Shown here in pieces: positions 6,689 through 13,689 of a stretch of 32,233 bases of DNA. The first letter of the stretch is position 1. Each line of letters opens with the position of its first letter. Position numbers and translations under genes: made by a program. Location of the stretch: IMG/VR virus record IMGVR_UViG_3300035660_000053, positions 1 through 32,233 of that record, one strand, 5' to 3'. Under the pieces are notes generated by a model. It saw only the letters and a list, made by a program, of their open reading frames with translations. It did not search any database and was not told the origin of the DNA. This DNA is from a virus.

Positions 6689-8434
6689 GTGGTTTCCACT
6701 ATTCCATGGGATGAAAGCGGTGATTATATTCGGAGTGGGCATCGTAGTAGTGACGATTTTGAGAAGGATAGTTTTCGTACTATAACTATTGACGCTGAGA
6801 AGGGGATTAAGGCTGTTATTGGTAAGCCTAAAGGCAAGGATACGACTGAGGTGCAGAGTTATCTTTTTGCGAAGGATAAGGATTGGACTCTAGAGAAGGC
6901 TAAGGCTTGGTTTGAGGAGCACAAGAGCGAGGCTTTGCATAGTCACAGTTTGCTTTTTGATGTGAAGTTTTTAACGGAGAAAGCTAATCCTGAAGCGCGT
7001 ATTTTTCCGTGGAGTATGCCCGCGCGTTATTATGCTAAGCCTAGTCGTATGCTGATTTTTGGCACTGCATTGACAGCTGGCAAAACTCGCAAGGGCGATG
7101 TTTTCAATTGTGAAGAGCTTAGACGTGGGGCTCGCAGCCTAATTGGTGGGCCTATTGAGGTTTTTGAGCATACGTGGGATGTTGGTGAAAGTCGGTGGTT
7201 GCCTTTCCCTGATAATGCTGTTTTGGATGGAGAAGAAGTTGATGGCAGGCTTGAATACATTGCCGGCGTCGGCGAGTCTAGAGTTCAGCAACTGATTCGC
7301 GAGGGCGTAATTAACCAGGTTAGTGTTAACGCAATTTGTCGTCATGTTCCGGCTGATGACCCGGGGCAATGCAATGGCATGATTCTGAACGGTTTCTGTC
7401 TGCTGCATAAAGATAGTGTTGCAGCTAGTCCAGGGACCAATGTGAAAGTTTGGAATTGTTTAAGGGCTAATGCCCGTCGGCTGGAAGGCGATAAGCCTCC
7501 AGAATCCGAAGTGAAAAACATGAACCAAAATAAAAATGAAGGAAGTACGTCGCAAGCTCCTTCGCAGAAGACTGAAACTGATCAGTTGAAATGTCCCAAA
7601 TGTAGCACTGTTTTTGCATATTATCAGTGGCAGCAAGAGAATTGGCATTGCCCAAATCCAGACTGCCGAGTTGAAGTTCTTCCGCCTGAACCTATTGTCT
7701 TGCAATTAAGAGGACAAAAGACTGCGCAAATCAGTGGTCATGGACCTGTGGCTGGTGTTCCAGAGCCGAGCATTGAAGATCGCGTTAAAACTCTCGAGCT
7801 TGACCTTAAATCTTTTCAAGAGCGCGTATATAATGAGTTCACTGCAGTCAATGCGAAGCTGGATACTTTGATTCAAACGATGCCTAAGGGCGGAGCAATT
7901 GTAGCTGCTCCTGCAACAGCTTCTGTTCCGAAAACTGCTGCAGAATGGGATACGGAGTACATTAATGATTTGCCTGATAGCGCCTTTGCAGTAATTGGGT
8001 CTGGCGGAGAAAAAGATGATCAGGGCAAAACTGTGCCTAGAACTCTTCGGCATTTGCCTCATCATAAGGCTGATGGTTCGCTGGATCTGCCGCACTTGCG
8101 TAATGCTCTCGCTCGTATGAATCAGATTGAGCCTGCTAGTCTCCAATCGGAAGCTAAGAATCATCTTTGTGCGCATGCGAAAGAGTCTGATATTGTTAGT
8201 GAGTTTTGCGGAGAGCAACAGCCGAAAACTGAGCAGGTGCCTTGTGGGTGTCAAAAAACTGGGATTGTTGCTGCTGTTAAACCCGTTGAGCCTCAAGAAC
8301 ATCTTGTTGTCTTAACTGAAGCTGAGATTCTTGGCGTTTTAACTGATAAGCGTAGGTTTACGTCTGCCTTGCAGTTGAATGGCATTTTGGATTTGCTTGA
8401 GGCTAAGAAAAAGGAAGCTGCCAAAGATGACTAG
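6689..8434 (+). CDS. Prohead protease/scaffold-like polyprotein with internal zinc ribbon
   Basis: A 581-residue protein from a GTG start, first gene of the virion module. Residues about 25-75 resemble an N-terminal domain often found on phage morphogenesis proteins (FRTITID, then SYLFAKDKDW). Residues about 110-250 look like a prohead protease, with GPIEVFEHTWD and a region ending in INQVSVNAICRH. Residues about 300-330 are a zinc ribbon (CPKC, then CPNPDC). Residues about 370-395 are probably coiled coil. Residues about 418-515 (DLPDSAFAVIGSGG, RTLRHLPHH, HLRNALARMNQI) match a domain common in phage protease/scaffold proteins. It probably shapes and then matures the procapsid. Catalytic residues cannot be assigned by eye. 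Confidence 0.7.
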   Translation: MVSTIPWDESGDYIRSGHRSSDDFEKDSFRTITIDAEKGIKAVIGKPKGKDTTEVQSYLFAKDKDWTLEKAKAWFEEHKSEALHSHSLLFDVKFLTEKANPEARIFPWSMPARYYAKPSRMLIFGTALTAGKTRKGDVFNCEELRRGARSLIGGPIEVFEHTWDVGESRWLPFPDNAVLDGEEVDGRLEYIAGVGESRVQQLIREGVINQVSVNAICRHVPADDPGQCNGMILNGFCLLHKDSVAASPGTNVKVWNCLRANARRLEGDKPPESEVKNMNQNKNEGSTSQAPSQKTETDQLKCPKCSTVFAYYQWQQENWHCPNPDCRVEVLPPEPIVLQLRGQKTAQISGHGPVAGVPEPSIEDRVKTLELDLKSFQERVYNEFTAVNAKLDTLIQTMPKGGAIVAAPATASVPKTAAEWDTEYINDLPDSAFAVIGSGGEKDDQGKTVPRTLRHLPHHKADGSLDLPHLRNALARMNQIEPASLQSEAKNHLCAHAKESDIVSEFCGEQQPKTEQVPCGCQKTGIVAAVKPVEPQEHLVVLTEAEILGVLTDKRRFTSALQLNGILDLLEAKKKEAAKDD

Positions 8435-8639
8435 GCGTATTGAGGTTTTGTTGGCTGACGTTAAACGGTTGCGAGCAGAGATGCAAGCCGCCGGAAGATT
8501 AAGTGACGAATCAAAACCTGAAACTCAACTGGTTAAGATTGTGGATGAGCTTGCCTTCATTGTGCAGGGCCAGTTTGGCGAGATTGAAAAGTTGAAGCGT
8601 GAAGTGCGTAAGTCCACGCGGAGAGCTGTGAAGAGATAG
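8427..8639 (+). CDS. Small coiled-coil protein, possible scaffold piece
   Basis: A 70-residue protein from the ATG at 8427, which overlaps the stop of the preceding gene by 8 bases and has AGGAAG upstream. The frame extends further back to 8379, but that part overlaps the protease gene more and lacks a better start. The sequence is a highly charged helix (VLLADVKRLRAEMQ, then GEIEKLKREVRKSTRRAVKR). It could be a scaffold or decoration accessory. The family is not recognised. Confidence 0.6.
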   Translation: MTRRIEVLLADVKRLRAEMQAAGRLSDESKPETQLVKIVDELAFIVQGQFGEIEKLKREVRKSTRRAVKR

Positions 8640-8713
8640 TTATGCTCACATTGGAGAGGTTGAGGGCGACCGCTACTCAGTGCGGAAGTAAAATTGACTA
8701 AAAGGTGATGGTT

Positions 8714-9154
8714 ATGGCTGTTGGTGAATTGCTGCCTAAAATTTTTGAGGGTCCTATAGGACCTGATGCTGTTGTTAAAGACCATATTGCTGCTGGGGCT
8801 ATTGACTTGTGGGCTCCTGTTATACTAGTGGCTCCGGGAACAGGCGAAGACCTTGCAAGAGTTAATACTGTAGCTAGCGCAAACAGCGTGCTCTGCTATG
8901 GCATCGTAGTTGGTCCAATACGGGCTAGTGGTAAGGCTGCTGACGCTGCAGGCGACAAAGTAAACGTTTGCGTTTTTGGACCATGCAAAGTGAAGGTTAA
9001 TGGAGCCTTGGCTGTTGGTGCGTTGATTGCAACTTCAGCCACTGCTGGCAAAGCTGGAGCTGCAACTCCTGCTATTGGCGCTGTAATTGGGAAGCTTTTG
9101 GCTGCTTCAGGCGCTGATGGCGACATTGTGCCGTGCTTCGTGGATGCTGCTTAG
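8714..9154 (+). CDS. DUF2190-like capsid decoration protein
   Basis: A 146-residue protein from the ATG at 8714, chosen because AGGTGAT at 8703-8709 lies just upstream; a GTG at 8705 would sit inside that site. The sequence is rich in Gly, Ala and Val with short strands (YGIVVGPIRASGKAADAAGDKVNVCVFG), as in DUF2190-type decoration proteins that cap the capsid surface. It lies directly before the major capsid gene, the usual place. Confidence 0.75.
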   Translation: MAVGELLPKIFEGPIGPDAVVKDHIAAGAIDLWAPVILVAPGTGEDLARVNTVASANSVLCYGIVVGPIRASGKAADAAGDKVNVCVFGPCKVKVNGALAVGALIATSATAGKAGAATPAIGAVIGKLLAASGADGDIVPCFVDAA

Positions 9155-9170
9155 GCTAAGGTGACTTGAC

Positions 9171-10205
9171 ATGGACGGAATTATTGATAAATCACTGCTC
9201 TTTAATCCTGAGACGCAGTCTGAGCTTCAGAAACTTCACGAAAAAGCTGGCGATAAATTCTTTGATGCTTGGGATTTCGGGGTTTGTGTCCATAGAATAG
9301 CAGGGTTTGGTCATCATCCTAATCCGATGTACCTTGGGCGTATGCCATTTAGTAAGATAATGAGGCCTGAAGACTTGTGGATGGTTCCGATGCGTGAAAC
9401 AGTCAACGTAGGCGCTGCTTTGATACAGCAAAAGGTTCTCGCTGACGTGTTGCATGGTGCAGAGGCTAATAAAGCTTGGAAGGACTGGGTGAAAGTTGCT
9501 GAGATGGATGAGCCTAAGGATCAAGTCCCCACGATAACCGAAGACGATTTCATAGTTGTTGAAGGAACTGCTGGAGCCAAGGGACGTTACACTGGTGGCA
9601 AATTCGGCTCCGTTGCTTTGGATTGTAGTGAAGACCGAGGCTTGCACAAGATCATTTTGGGCATTAAGAAAACTTGGATCAAAGACAGTAAGTGGAACAG
9701 TGTCCAAGAGGCAACTACCATTGCTGGTTCAGCTATGTATAAACACGTGGCCACAGATATAGCCGTGAAATTGCTTGCCTCGATCGGCGGAACAGAAGCC
9801 TTTGACACAGACCTTTACAAGACAATCGTTAAGGCAATCGCCGCACTCAGAAAAGCAGGCATCAATCCTGATCGTATCCTAATGAATCCTGATCAAGAAG
9901 CCACATTGATGGCGATGGATAAGTTCATAAGTATTGAAATGCTTGGGCGTGTCGGTCGCTTGGCTGAGGAAGGCGTGATCGGTAATTTCTATGGTACGAT
10001 ACCTGTTTACAGTACAAGTGTTTGTGGTGCTAATCCGCTTGTCTACAATGGTGCGAAAGGCGTAGTAGCCGGTCTAAGGCAAGACATTCAAATCGAAGAC
10101 TACGATGACCCAATTCAAAGTTTAGAGGGCGCCGTATTGACAATGCGCTTCGACTTGGCAGTAGCCTTTGCAGGGGCAGCAATCCGTAAAGTCAACACTG
10201 CTTAA
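9171..10205 (+). CDS. HK97-fold major capsid protein
   Basis: A 344-residue protein from the ATG at 9171, with AAGGTGA about 11 bases upstream. Length, position after the decoration gene, and the C-terminal pattern fit an HK97-fold major capsid protein: NPDRILMNPDQEATLMAMDKF, then GNFYGTIPVYSTSV, then a final strand-rich part (VAGLRQDIQIEDYDDP) ending in AVLTMRFDLAVAFAGAAIRKV. A T-rich terminator follows it directly, as expected for an abundant product. No long N-terminal delta domain is seen; the separate protease/scaffold gene probably supplies that role. Confidence 0.8.
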   Translation: MDGIIDKSLLFNPETQSELQKLHEKAGDKFFDAWDFGVCVHRIAGFGHHPNPMYLGRMPFSKIMRPEDLWMVPMRETVNVGAALIQQKVLADVLHGAEANKAWKDWVKVAEMDEPKDQVPTITEDDFIVVEGTAGAKGRYTGGKFGSVALDCSEDRGLHKIILGIKKTWIKDSKWNSVQEATTIAGSAMYKHVATDIAVKLLASIGGTEAFDTDLYKTIVKAIAALRKAGINPDRILMNPDQEATLMAMDKFISIEMLGRVGRLAEEGVIGNFYGTIPVYSTSVCGANPLVYNGAKGVVAGLRQDIQIEDYDDPIQSLEGAVLTMRFDLAVAFAGAAIRKVNTA

Positions 10206-10225
10206 ACATAGTCTCTTCATGGACC

Positions 10226-10241
10226 TTTTTTCCCCTTTTTT
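10226..10241 (+). terminator. Double T-tract terminator after the capsid gene
   Basis: Two T-runs separated by CCCC lie 21 bases past the capsid stop. Intrinsic termination in archaea needs T-tracts without a hairpin, and none is seen here. Partial termination would keep downstream genes at lower expression. Confidence 0.55.
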
Positions 10242-10272
10242 AGTCTCTTAGAAAATTTGGGAGCAAGTTAAC

Positions 10273-10515
10273 GTGAAAAGTCTCGATGAAAGGTTAACCC
10301 TTGCGAAAATTATTCTGCGTGAGCTTAGCAAAGAGCCTTTACCTCGCTGTATTCTTGAAAAAAGAACTACTCACGAGCTTGGGACACATGCAACTTTTGA
10401 GGGCATGTTTCAGTGGCTGTTTCGCAAGGGCTGCATTGAGAAAAGCGGGCTGAAGAGACGAGATTTTTATCGCCTAAGTAATAGGGGCAGGAAACTGTTG
10501 GAGGGCTTGCCTTGA
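10273..10515 (+). CDS. Small winged-helix protein inside the virion operon
   Basis: An 80-residue protein from a GTG at 10273. It has the layout of a winged helix: an N-terminal helix (ERLTLAKIILRELS), a helix-turn-helix (FEGMFQWLFRKGCIEKSG) and a wing ending in FYRLSNRGRKLLEGL. Its stop overlaps the TTG start of the portal gene, so it is coupled to portal translation. A DNA-binding protein between capsid and portal is unusual. It may be a late regulator or may bind packaged DNA. Confidence 0.7.
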   Translation: MKSLDERLTLAKIILRELSKEPLPRCILEKRTTHELGTHATFEGMFQWLFRKGCIEKSGLKRRDFYRLSNRGRKLLEGLP

Positions 10516-11792
10516 GTTCATTTTTTAGACAGGTCGTTAATATGTTGCGTGCGCCTGAATCCTATGCTGTAGCTCTTAAAGAAGCAAAAAGGGGCGTTGG
10601 AGAAACTCCGAAGATCAGTTTTGCGAAGCAGATTGAAGCTTATAACAAGGATACAGCCCTAAAAGATTTTGTTGATGTTTTAGCTATGCAACCCGTGGGC
10701 ATGGGCTTCTACACTACCTGTGCGACTGAAGCAGAATATAAAGCAGCTGCAGATGCGAAGAGGATTGTTGACGAGTTTAACGAGCGCAATAACCTTGATG
10801 ATTTGCTTCAGGTGACGGCTCGAGAGATTGTGGCTACTGGAAACGGGATTTGGCAGCTTTTCACACCTGAGAAGCCTGAAAGAGTCTTGCGTGTTCCGAT
10901 CATGTCGTTTGAACGTGTGATAACAAACGAGTTTCTCGAGTTTGAGGAAACAGAGTTTACGAAAAAAAAGAAGATTCAGCTTGGCTTTAAACAAACTACA
11001 GCTTATGGTGGCAAACTTATTCCAGCTAAGAATCTGATGTTTTTCCGCTGGAATCCGATTGATGATAGTGGCTGGGGCTCCGGTATCATGCGGGTTCTCA
11101 TGGAAGAATATAGCTGGCAGGAGTATAACAAAAACACTGGCCAATATGATACGCGCACTCGGCCAAGCTTTTTAGAAATTAAGGCTAAGCTTGACTTGGA
11201 TCTTATTGAGATTTTTGAGAAGTTTGCGGGTCCGCTTGAGGCTTATGTTACTGAAGATAAGAAACTGGCTGAAAAAATAGAGGCTGAATTGAAAAAGACG
11301 CCTAAATATGGCGGTAGGCTTGTAGCAGCAGGTAAGGGCGGTTTAGATATTAAAACTCCGCCTTTGGAGCCTCGTGCTCGTTTTGGTGAAAGCATCGAAT
11401 ACTTGTGGAATCAATTTTGTCTTGGCGGCCAGACTCCTTTGCCTAAGTTGTTTACTACTCCCGGCTTCACTGAAGCAAGTGCGAATGCTGCGATCGACAT
11501 TGCAGATAGGCTCATTATGCCTATTCAACGGTTGATAAAGCGGGATGTTGAAAGGCTATGGAGCAAAGTTATCACAGCTGCTAACTCAAAATTGGATCCT
11601 GTGAAGGCGTCTGTCAGACTTAATTTTGGGGCACCTGAAACTCCAGAGGTTATTGCAGCTGATCTGATTCATGCTGCTGAGTTGGGTTTGATTCGTTCTG
11701 AAGAGTTTCGGAAAAACGCGGTTAAGTTTGGCTGGGAATTGTGGCAAGAAACTCAGCAGCAGTCCAATGCTTCTCAGGAGGCTAAAAAGTGA
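10512..11792 (+). CDS. Portal protein
   Basis: A 426-residue protein from a TTG that overlaps the preceding TGA, with GGAGGG about 8 bases upstream. Typical portal signs are an N-terminal segment with DVLAMQPVGMGFYTTC, then NNLDDLLQVTAREIVATGNGIWQL, a strand pair (VLRVPIMSFERVITNEF), NLMFFRWNPIDDSGWGSGIM, a long stem-helix region, and C-terminal helices with EASANAAIDIADRLIMPIQR. It forms the dodecameric DNA gate at one capsid vertex and binds the terminase. The length is usual for the family. Confidence 0.85.
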   Translation: MSSFFRQVVNMLRAPESYAVALKEAKRGVGETPKISFAKQIEAYNKDTALKDFVDVLAMQPVGMGFYTTCATEAEYKAAADAKRIVDEFNERNNLDDLLQVTAREIVATGNGIWQLFTPEKPERVLRVPIMSFERVITNEFLEFEETEFTKKKKIQLGFKQTTAYGGKLIPAKNLMFFRWNPIDDSGWGSGIMRVLMEEYSWQEYNKNTGQYDTRTRPSFLEIKAKLDLDLIEIFEKFAGPLEAYVTEDKKLAEKIEAELKKTPKYGGRLVAAGKGGLDIKTPPLEPRARFGESIEYLWNQFCLGGQTPLPKLFTTPGFTEASANAAIDIADRLIMPIQRLIKRDVERLWSKVITAANSKLDPVKASVRLNFGAPETPEVIAADLIHAAELGLIRSEEFRKNAVKFGWELWQETQQQSNASQEAKK

Positions 11793-11809
11793 TTTTCCCT
11801 TTTTTGTTT
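11793..11809 (+). terminator. T-tract terminator after the portal gene
   Basis: A TTTTCCC stretch runs into a six-T run and GTTTC immediately after the portal stop. It closely resembles the terminators at 10226 and 12388, all of the type CCC(C)TTTTTT. Confidence 0.5.
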
Positions 11810-11888
11810 CAATCCTCAATCACACAGCGGGTTGAGGGAAACAGAGTCGTGGCAAAAATAAAAGCCTCATGGAGGTGAATGAAGAAAA

Positions 11889-12356
11889 ATGCCATTGCAA
11901 TTCAACTTGACGAAAGGCCTACTCTACGGCATAACTCTGGGCTTACTCTTCGGCGTTGCCATATTCGTTCTGGCTTCAAATGCTTATGGTCTGGGTTTCA
12001 TTCCTGCTGCACTTACACCAACGGTGATCGCTGGTCTCGTGTTCGGGAATGGTATCTTGACTGGCATTAGCTGGGAATATGGTAAATGGCTGAAAGAGTC
12101 GCACAACTATGGCTTAATGTTCTGCATAACAAACGGGTTCTTGGTGGGCATTACTTTCGGCATATACTTTGGACTGGGCATATTTGTTATTGCTGGAATC
12201 GCTTATGGACTCGGTTGGCTTACACTAACGCCAGTGGAAGTGGCAGGCATAGTTTTCGGAGCTTCCATATTGATGTTCATAACAAACGAGTATGCCGACT
12301 GGCTGGATCGTCAAAAAGTGCAGACTTCAGCAACTGGCCCGCCTCCAACGCCATAG
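11889..12356 (+). CDS. Four-helix membrane protein with an internal tandem duplication
   Basis: A 155-residue membrane protein. GGAGGTGA at 11871-11878 is a perfect ribosome binding site 10 bases before the ATG at 11889. Residues about 9-68 and 80-139 are copies of one unit with two hydrophobic helices, offset by about 71: AYGLG at 32 and 105, VFG at 51 and 122, and EYxxWL at 63 and 134. The tail (about 141-155) is Pro/Thr-rich. It lies between portal and adaptor and is bracketed by two similar T-tract terminators, so it is expressed as its own unit. A holin, a superinfection-exclusion protein or a membrane anchor is possible. None is shown. Confidence 0.75.
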   Translation: MPLQFNLTKGLLYGITLGLLFGVAIFVLASNAYGLGFIPAALTPTVIAGLVFGNGILTGISWEYGKWLKESHNYGLMFCITNGFLVGITFGIYFGLGIFVIAGIAYGLGWLTLTPVEVAGIVFGASILMFITNEYADWLDRQKVQTSATGPPPTP

Positions 12357-12387
12357 TCAGAAGCCTGCGTATAAACCATAAAAAACT

Positions 12388-12403
12388 CCCCTTTTTTGTT
12401 TGT
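12388..12403 (+). terminator. T-tract terminator after the membrane-protein gene
   Basis: CCCC followed by six T and GTTTGTTT lies about 30 bases past the stop at 12356. The core CCCTTTTTTGTTT also occurs after the portal gene at 11797, so the membrane gene is bracketed by near-identical signals. Confidence 0.5.
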
Positions 12404-12432
12404 TTAAAGTCATGATGAGAGTGAAAAACAAT

Positions 12433-12464
12433 ACTACGAGGAAACCTTAAGGCATGCTCGTAGT
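12433..12464. promoter_or_regulatory. Inverted repeat ACTACGAG/CTCGTAGT in the pre-adaptor gap
   Basis: Perfect 8-base arms flank 16 bases. It is one of several structures in the 232-base gap before the adaptor gene and may be an operator or a short RNA hairpin. No gene is visible in the gap. Confidence 0.35.
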
Positions 12465-12510
12465 GAAATATCCCCAGTTTTTAATTGTTATTGTTTGATA
12501 CGTTTTCAGA

Positions 12511-12538
12511 AATGCTTTTTGTTTAATGCTTTTTGTTT
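12511..12538. repeat. Perfect 14-base tandem repeat
   Basis: AATGCTTTTTGTTT occurs twice in a row. The sequence is T-rich and may affect termination or regulator binding. It lies about 50 bases before the TTG of the adaptor gene. Confidence 0.5.
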
Positions 12539-12588
12539 CGCAAGAATGTTTTTCATTTTCGCTCTAGTATCTTACTATTAACTATACG

Positions 12589-12981
12589 TTGTTGGAGCCT
12601 TGGCTGTTGGTTGCTGTAACGCCTCAAGAGATTCGTGAAAGAGTAAATCTTACGGAAGGTAACATTTCGGACGCAATTGTTAATAGGTTTGCCAAAGCTG
12701 CTGCGGTGACTCTTGGACTGGAGGTTGAGAAGACCATCGACTATATGGACTGCTCCGATGAAGAAGCTGAAGCCATAAGAAACATCGCTGCCGTTTATTG
12801 TGCATGTAAAGTTACCGGCGGATCGGCTTCTGGCTTGAGCTTTCGTGTTGGAGACCTGTCTGTAAATGAATCAAGCGGCGCCACTCCAAGCGGTCTCAGC
12901 AGAGAAAATTTGCAGTTTTTGATGAATGAGGCTCAGCGTATTATCGAAAAGTTGAAAGTACCTTATGTAGGGGTGGCTTAA
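12589..12981 (+). CDS. Head-tail adaptor (gp6-like connector)
   Basis: A 130-residue mostly helical protein from a TTG at 12589. It opens with VTPQEIRERVNLTEGNISDAIVNRFAKAA, followed by EEAEAIRNIAAVYCACKV and a C-terminal helix (NLQFLMNEAQRIIEKL), the pattern of HK97 gp6/SPP1 gp15-type adaptors that bind under the portal. Its position after the portal block and before the closure-type gene agrees. No clear ribosome binding site is seen, so translation may be leaderless or the start may differ slightly. Confidence 0.7.
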   Translation: MLEPWLLVAVTPQEIRERVNLTEGNISDAIVNRFAKAAAVTLGLEVEKTIDYMDCSDEEAEAIRNIAAVYCACKVTGGSASGLSFRVGDLSVNESSGATPSGLSRENLQFLMNEAQRIIEKLKVPYVGVA

Positions 12982-13320
12982 ATGTCGAAAATTCCTTATA
13001 CAAATGGAGAAGAAACGTTAGGCGACAACTATCCTGCGACTCCAAAGGAAATCTTTGTTGCTGATGTCGTTAAAGCGTTGATTTATATCAAAAACACGCA
13101 TGCAACTAATGAGCTTAAATACAAAATTTTGGCTTACATGGACCGCGTAGATAAAACAGGCAGCGTGAAAGAGCTTGTTGCAGAGACAACACTTGCTGCT
13201 GGGGCTGTGGCTGTTGAAACTTTAACGGATCCTTATGAAATCATCACTATTCCAATGAAAAACGCGTCTGCTGGAAGTAATGCAACTGTGAAGGCATGGG
13301 TGAACACCAAGGTCAAGTGA
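12982..13320 (+). CDS. Hypothetical virion protein
   Basis: A 112-residue protein with its ATG directly after the adaptor stop; GGGGTGG lies just upstream. Residues about 15-60 are helical (EIFVADVVKALIYIKN) and the remainder is strand-rich (AVAVETLTDPYEIITIPMKN, then ATVKAWVNTKVK). The position implies a neck or fibre accessory role. I do not recognise it. Confidence 0.65.
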   Translation: MSKIPYTNGEETLGDNYPATPKEIFVADVVKALIYIKNTHATNELKYKILAYMDRVDKTGSVKELVAETTLAAGAVAVETLTDPYEIITIPMKNASAGSNATVKAWVNTKVK

Positions 13321-13326
13321 TCTCAA

Positions 13327-13686
13327 ATGGGAGACCTTGACTTAACGCTTGGCGGAACACTTGACTTAGATTCTTTCAAAGAGAAAGTTAAAGGCACACA
13401 GAAAAATCAGTTTCTTAAAATTGAATCACAAGTTGTTGTGGGTCCTACTTCGCCTGGGGATCAACCTTGTGGGATAAGCTTTACCACGCCTTTTCCAAAT
13501 GCTTGTGATGGAGTTTTTGTTATGATTGGGGATCAAACAAGTTGGGCATTGCCTGCAGGCTATGTATTAGGCGGTCTCTCTATCACAAGTCGAACGAAGA
13601 CAGGTTTCACTTTAACGTTTCGCTGGACAGCAACACCAGGCACAGCAGCTAATATTTATTTCACTATTTTTGCGGTTGGGCGATAA
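13327..13686 (+). CDS. Lectin-like/tail-fibre tip-like virion protein
   Basis: A 119-residue beta-rich protein from the ATG at 13327. After a short charged N-terminus the pattern is ISFTTPFPNACDGVFVMIG, then LGGLSITSRTKTGFTLTFRWT and a last strand YFTIFAVGR. This layout (strand ending in FPxxFP, then TxTGFT, then a terminal IAVG-like strand) resembles the small trimeric receptor-binding domains at the ends of phage fibres and H-type lectins. It lies beside the glycosidase-like fusion, so binding of a host surface glycan is likely. The assignment is by pattern only. Confidence 0.6.
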   Translation: MGDLDLTLGGTLDLDSFKEKVKGTQKNQFLKIESQVVVGPTSPGDQPCGISFTTPFPNACDGVFVMIGDQTSWALPAGYVLGGLSITSRTKTGFTLTFRWTATPGTAANIYFTIFAVGR

Positions 13687-13689
13687 CTC

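Noticed and set aside
8642-8701. 19-codon ATG reading frame before the decoration gene
   Set aside because: No ribosome binding site of its own and no recognisable product; most likely leader sequence.
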